Assembly: GCA_035275265.1 (NCBI GenBank)
Contig: DATENC010000017.1
Span: forward strand, 186,001-250,000
Direction of reading: 5' to 3'
From: JACQAP01 sp035275265
GTDB taxonomy: Bacteria > Pseudomonadota > Gammaproteobacteria > Burkholderiales > JACQAP01
DNA: 64,000 nt
Shown: positions 61,473 to 64,000 of the stretch, piece by piece
Numbering within the stretch: the first letter of the stretch is position 1
Layout of the letters: each line of letters opens with the position of its first letter
The notes under the pieces: model-generated
Told to the model about the DNA's origin: nothing
The model's input: the letters and a program-made list of their open reading frames with translations, nothing else
Databases searched by the model: none
Program-made: the position numbers and the translations under genes

Positions 61473-62171
61473 ATGTTAAAGGTTGAGAAACTGAATCAGT
61501 TCTACGGCAGCAGCCAGACGCTGCGCAGCGTTAGCTTCGACGTGCACGCGGGGGCGGTGACCGCACTGCTGGGGCGCAACGGCGTAGGCAAGACAACGTT
61601 GCTGAAGTGCCTGATGGGTGTGTTGCGGGTTGCAAGCGGGAGCATCGTGCTTGACGGACAGGAGGTGAGCGGACTGGCGCCCTACGCGCGCGTCCGACTG
61701 GGTATGGGCTACGTTCCGCAAGGGCGCGAAATATTTCCGCGGCTCACCGTGGAGGAAAACCTCATGATGGGGCTGGCCACCCACACGAATGGCGCCGCGA
61801 AGCATATACCTGGCGAGATTTACGAAATGTTTCCGGTGTTGAAGACGATGAAGAATCGCCGCGGCGGCGATCTGTCCGGCGGCCAACAGCAGCAACTGGC
61901 GATCGGCCGGGCGTTGGCGATGAAGCCGAAAGTACTGATCCTCGACGAGCCGACCGAAGGCATCCAGCCGTCGATTATCAAGGACATCGAACGCGTGATC
62001 CGGTCACTCTCCGACCGCCGGGAGATGGCCATCCTGCTGGTGGAGCAATACTACGACTTCGCGCGCGAACTGGCCGACAACTACGTGATTCTGCGCCGCG
62101 GAGAAATCGTCTTGAGCGGCGCCGGGGCCAGCATGGAAAGGGACAATGTGCGCAACTTCCTTTCGGTGTGA
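61473..62171 (+). CDS. urtE: Urea ABC transporter ATPase UrtE
   Basis: 232 residues, LivF-like ATPase. Walker A GRNGVGKTTLLK, signature LSGGQQQQLAIGRALAM and Walker B VLILDEPTEGIQPSI. The ATG at 61473 is the only suitable start. In many bacteria the urease genes follow urtE; here a patatin gene on the other strand follows. Confidence 0.95.
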   Translation: MLKVEKLNQFYGSSQTLRSVSFDVHAGAVTALLGRNGVGKTTLLKCLMGVLRVASGSIVLDGQEVSGLAPYARVRLGMGYVPQGREIFPRLTVEENLMMGLATHTNGAAKHIPGEIYEMFPVLKTMKNRRGGDLSGGQQQQLAIGRALAMKPKVLILDEPTEGIQPSIIKDIERVIRSLSDRREMAILLVEQYYDFARELADNYVILRRGEIVLSGAGASMERDNVRNFLSV

Positions 62172-62246
62172 AGGCGGTCGAGGTTGTTGCGGAAACTCAG
62201 GCAATGCGCCTGCCCGGCCTTACGATCAGCACACGACGGAGTTTTT

Positions 62247-63260
62247 CTAGCCGAACAATTTAATCAGGTCGATGGAAGACTGCCCGCCGACCTGGTCGAA
62301 ATGCTTTTCGAGCCACGTCCCTGCCCGGGTTCGTCCCTCTTCCTTGAGTTTCAATATGAAGCTGAGATCGGCGTTGGCCGCCTTTTCAAGGCTCATGCGC
62401 GTGAGCAAATCGTCCGTTTCGATCAGATGGAAGTCCAGTTTTCGGAAGCGGCGCTCCAGCCGCCCGATCGACAGCCATTGCGTGTCGATCGCCTGCTTGG
62501 CAAGCGCGATGCTGCGCATCTCGCGGAGAAACGGGGAATTGAACTGGAACTCGGTCAGGCGGCTGCGAATTGCGTCTGCGCTGGTTGGAGGATCTTGGCG
62601 CGTCAGAGGCTGCAGCATCACCACCAGTATGCTGGGCGTCTTGCAGCGATAGACGAGCGGATAGACCGCCGGGTTTCCAGAGTAACCACCGTCCCAATAC
62701 GGCTCGCCGTCGATTTCGATCGCATGATGCAGGGTGGGCAGGCAGGCGGATGCCAGCAGCGCATCGGATGTCAGTTCCCGGTTCACGAACAACCGCAATG
62801 TGCCGCTGCGAACATGTGTGGCACCCACAAACAGCCTGATTGCACGGCGGCTTTGCACGGCATCGAAATCCACTACCCTGGCGACGATGTCGCGTAGCGG
62901 ATTGATATCGAACGGGTTGAGCTGATAGGGGGAGAAATAACGGGTGAGACCCAGCAGGAGTTTCTGGGGGTTTGGCAACAGGGCCGTATGCACCCCTGTA
63001 GACGAGCCTATCGAGTAGGACGCCGTGCCTACCGAACTCCAGAAAGCGTCCAGACATTTTCGGGCACCTTCGCGACCGCCGTTTGCATAGCCGGACGCCA
63101 GGGCCGCGGCATTGATCGCGCCAGCGCTGGTGCCACTGATCGCTTCGATCTTGAGTTTCGGTTCGTCGAGCAGCCGATCCAGCACGCCCCAGGTCAGCGC
63201 GCCGAGCGCTCCACCGCCTTGAAGGGCAAGCGTGATGACTTTGCGCCGGCTGAATCTCAC
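62247..63260 (-). CDS. Patatin-like phospholipase
   Basis: 337 residues with the Ser-Asp dyad of the patatin family: oxyanion loop LALQGGGALGALTWGVLD, nucleophile Ser45 in ISGTSAGAINAAAL and Asp in EPYWDGGYSGNPAVY. No signal peptide or lipobox is visible, so it is likely cytoplasmic or membrane-associated through basic residues at its start (MRFSRRK). It would hydrolyse acyl esters of lipids. It is convergent with urtE. Confidence 0.92.
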   Translation of the reverse strand: MRFSRRKVITLALQGGGALGALTWGVLDRLLDEPKLKIEAISGTSAGAINAAALASGYANGGREGARKCLDAFWSSVGTASYSIGSSTGVHTALLPNPQKLLLGLTRYFSPYQLNPFDINPLRDIVARVVDFDAVQSRRAIRLFVGATHVRSGTLRLFVNRELTSDALLASACLPTLHHAIEIDGEPYWDGGYSGNPAVYPLVYRCKTPSILVVMLQPLTRQDPPTSADAIRSRLTEFQFNSPFLREMRSIALAKQAIDTQWLSIGRLERRFRKLDFHLIETDDLLTRMSLEKAANADLSFILKLKEEGRTRAGTWLEKHFDQVGGQSSIDLIKLFG

Positions 63261-63284
63261 TCGTTGAAAAGCGGGGAGGAGGCC

Positions 63285-63437
63285 TTACGGAAGAAAGGAG
63301 GACTTGTCCTTGCTCTCCCATTGGCGCAACAGGCGATCGACATCCGACGCATTCACGGCACGGGCCAAGTAAGCCTCGAGTTCCCTGCGTTCATCGATGT
63401 GGAACCAGTTCAATACCGTTTCGAGCACGTTTTTCAT
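63285..63437 (-). CDS. Small protein, DUF3563-like (50 aa)
   Basis: 50 residues: MKNVLETVLNWFHIDERREL, then EAYLARAVNASDVDRLLRQW and a short charged tail. The YLA-A-DxxDxxR pattern recalls the small DUF3563 proteins common in betaproteobacteria. On the minus strand GAGG lies before the ATG. It precedes the patatin gene by 24 nt on the same strand, so the two may be co-transcribed. Function unknown. Confidence 0.6.
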   Translation of the reverse strand: MKNVLETVLNWFHIDERRELEAYLARAVNASDVDRLLRQWESKDKSSFLP

Positions 63438-63758
63438 GATGTTGGTCCTCTATCATCTTGCGGCATCGCAAATATCGTTAAAAGATTTCATATGACGTTA
63501 TTTCTACACCATATTTTACCAGTTAGGCGCACGATATTGTTATCTAATTGACGCCGCGCAATAAGTCTCAATAGAAGACATCAAATAAGCAATTGAGTTT
63601 CCTGAAATATAACAACATGTCTTCTGGCATGGACGTCCGAAGCCTCGTATTGGCAAACTCCGCAAGTTGCCGACTTTGTAGCCAGAGGTCGAGAGCGCGA
63701 ATGGACGGTTCCGGGACCCGCTTGTAAACTTTGGTCGGTCTGCGTCAGTCAAAAAATA
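63438..63758. other. Intergenic region
   Basis: About 320 bases between divergent genes, A/T-rich in its first half (63460-63610). No RNA gene or repeat recognised. A minus-strand frame over 63540-63977 has no family features and overlaps a better plus-strand frame. Confidence 0.4.
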
Positions 63759-64000
63759 GTGAAATTCTCCCGGATCGCATTGCTCCTTCTGGCCATTGCC
63801 CAGCCGGTTCCGGCTGATGAGCCCGCTGACCAGATAGAGCGCGCAAACCTCCTGCGCAAGATGCTCGAGGACGTTCCGCCCGCTCCCGTTGGCGAGCCTA
63901 GTTACCGCGCCGAACTGCCCGCTGCAAAGCTGGAACGGGAGCAGCACAACGCCGCGGAACGGCAGCGGGTCGAACAATTTCAGGATGCTCAGTGGCGGCG
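63759..64000 (+). CDS. Exported protein, N-terminal fragment cut by window end
   Basis: GTG start and a signal peptide (SRIALLLLAIAQPVPA), followed by a charged, Glu/Gln/Arg-rich region (ADQIERANLLRKMLEDV and EREQHNAAERQRVEQFQD) that looks helical. The frame is open to the window edge. The family cannot be named from this part. Confidence 0.5.
   Translation, partial: MKFSRIALLLLAIAQPVPADEPADQIERANLLRKMLEDVPPAPVGEPSYRAELPAAKLEREQHNAAERQRVEQFQDAQWR

Noticed and set aside
63540..63977. 145-codon minus-strand frame at the window end
   Set aside because: Overlaps a plus-strand frame with a signal peptide and shows no family traits.

Overview
The window looks like chromosomal DNA of a GC-rich betaproteobacterium. 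I infer this from gene content and order: system I cytochrome c maturation (ccmABCDEFGHI), a suhB-trmJ-cysE-iscR block leading into a mixed ISC/SUF operon, the imuA-imuB-dnaE2 mutagenesis cassette near lexA, and a full urt urea importer. Species cannot be fixed from the sequence alone. Nearly all DNA is coding. Intergenic gaps are short, and several carry dispersed repeats built from two inverted arms of short tandem words.

Region 1 (1-12.1 kb): the 3' part of serS, then mltF (convergent), tRNA-Ser(CGA) with a terminator, two small uncharacterised genes, the nine-gene ccm operon and mltB. Region 2 (12.4-20.8 kb) is the most unusual part. It holds four tandem Tat-exported substrate-binding-like proteins plus the remnant of a fifth, with no ABC permease or ATPase. 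The last copy runs through 4-16 nt overlaps into a SCO1-like protein, a membrane histidine kinase, a receiver protein and a receiver-adenylate cyclase fusion. Five cysteines, including an adjacent Cys-Cys pair, are conserved in all four full copies. Together with the SCO1 neighbour this suggests a periplasmic metal- or thiol-sensing relay. Region 3 (20.9-24 kb) has a methanethiol oxidase-like SBP56 protein with its own SCO1 partner, and an exported cyclase-family hydrolase.

Region 4 (24.2-31 kb): mutS, a soluble histidine kinase/receiver pair, suhB, trmJ, cysE and iscR with a promoter and a good IscR-type operator. Region 5 (31.3-38.7 kb): Fe-S assembly genes iscS-iscA-sufB-sufC-sufD-sufS-sufU-nfu, with two different cysteine desulfurases. 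Region 6 (38.7-50.9 kb): an old yellow enzyme, nikR divergent from a TonB-dependent receptor, a PatB/MalY beta-lyase, dnaE2-imuB-imuA, a small putative DNA-binding protein, and lexA with its SOS box. dnaE2 carries an in-frame repeat insertion.

Region 7 (50.9-55.9 kb): a TTQ-type amine dehydrogenase cluster (mauB-E-D-A order) followed by a monohaem cytochrome c and a multicopper oxidase; no mauF, mauG or amicyanin gene is present. Region 8 (56-62.2 kb): urtABCDE preceded by a near-consensus sigma-54 promoter and an NtrC-like site, with an intrinsic terminator between urtA and urtB. Region 9: a patatin-like phospholipase, a 50-residue protein and the start of an exported protein cut by the window edge. 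Amine oxidation, urea uptake, NikR and cysE/Fe-S genes point to a metabolism centred on small nitrogen and sulfur compounds, with heavy use of copper, iron, haem c and nickel.
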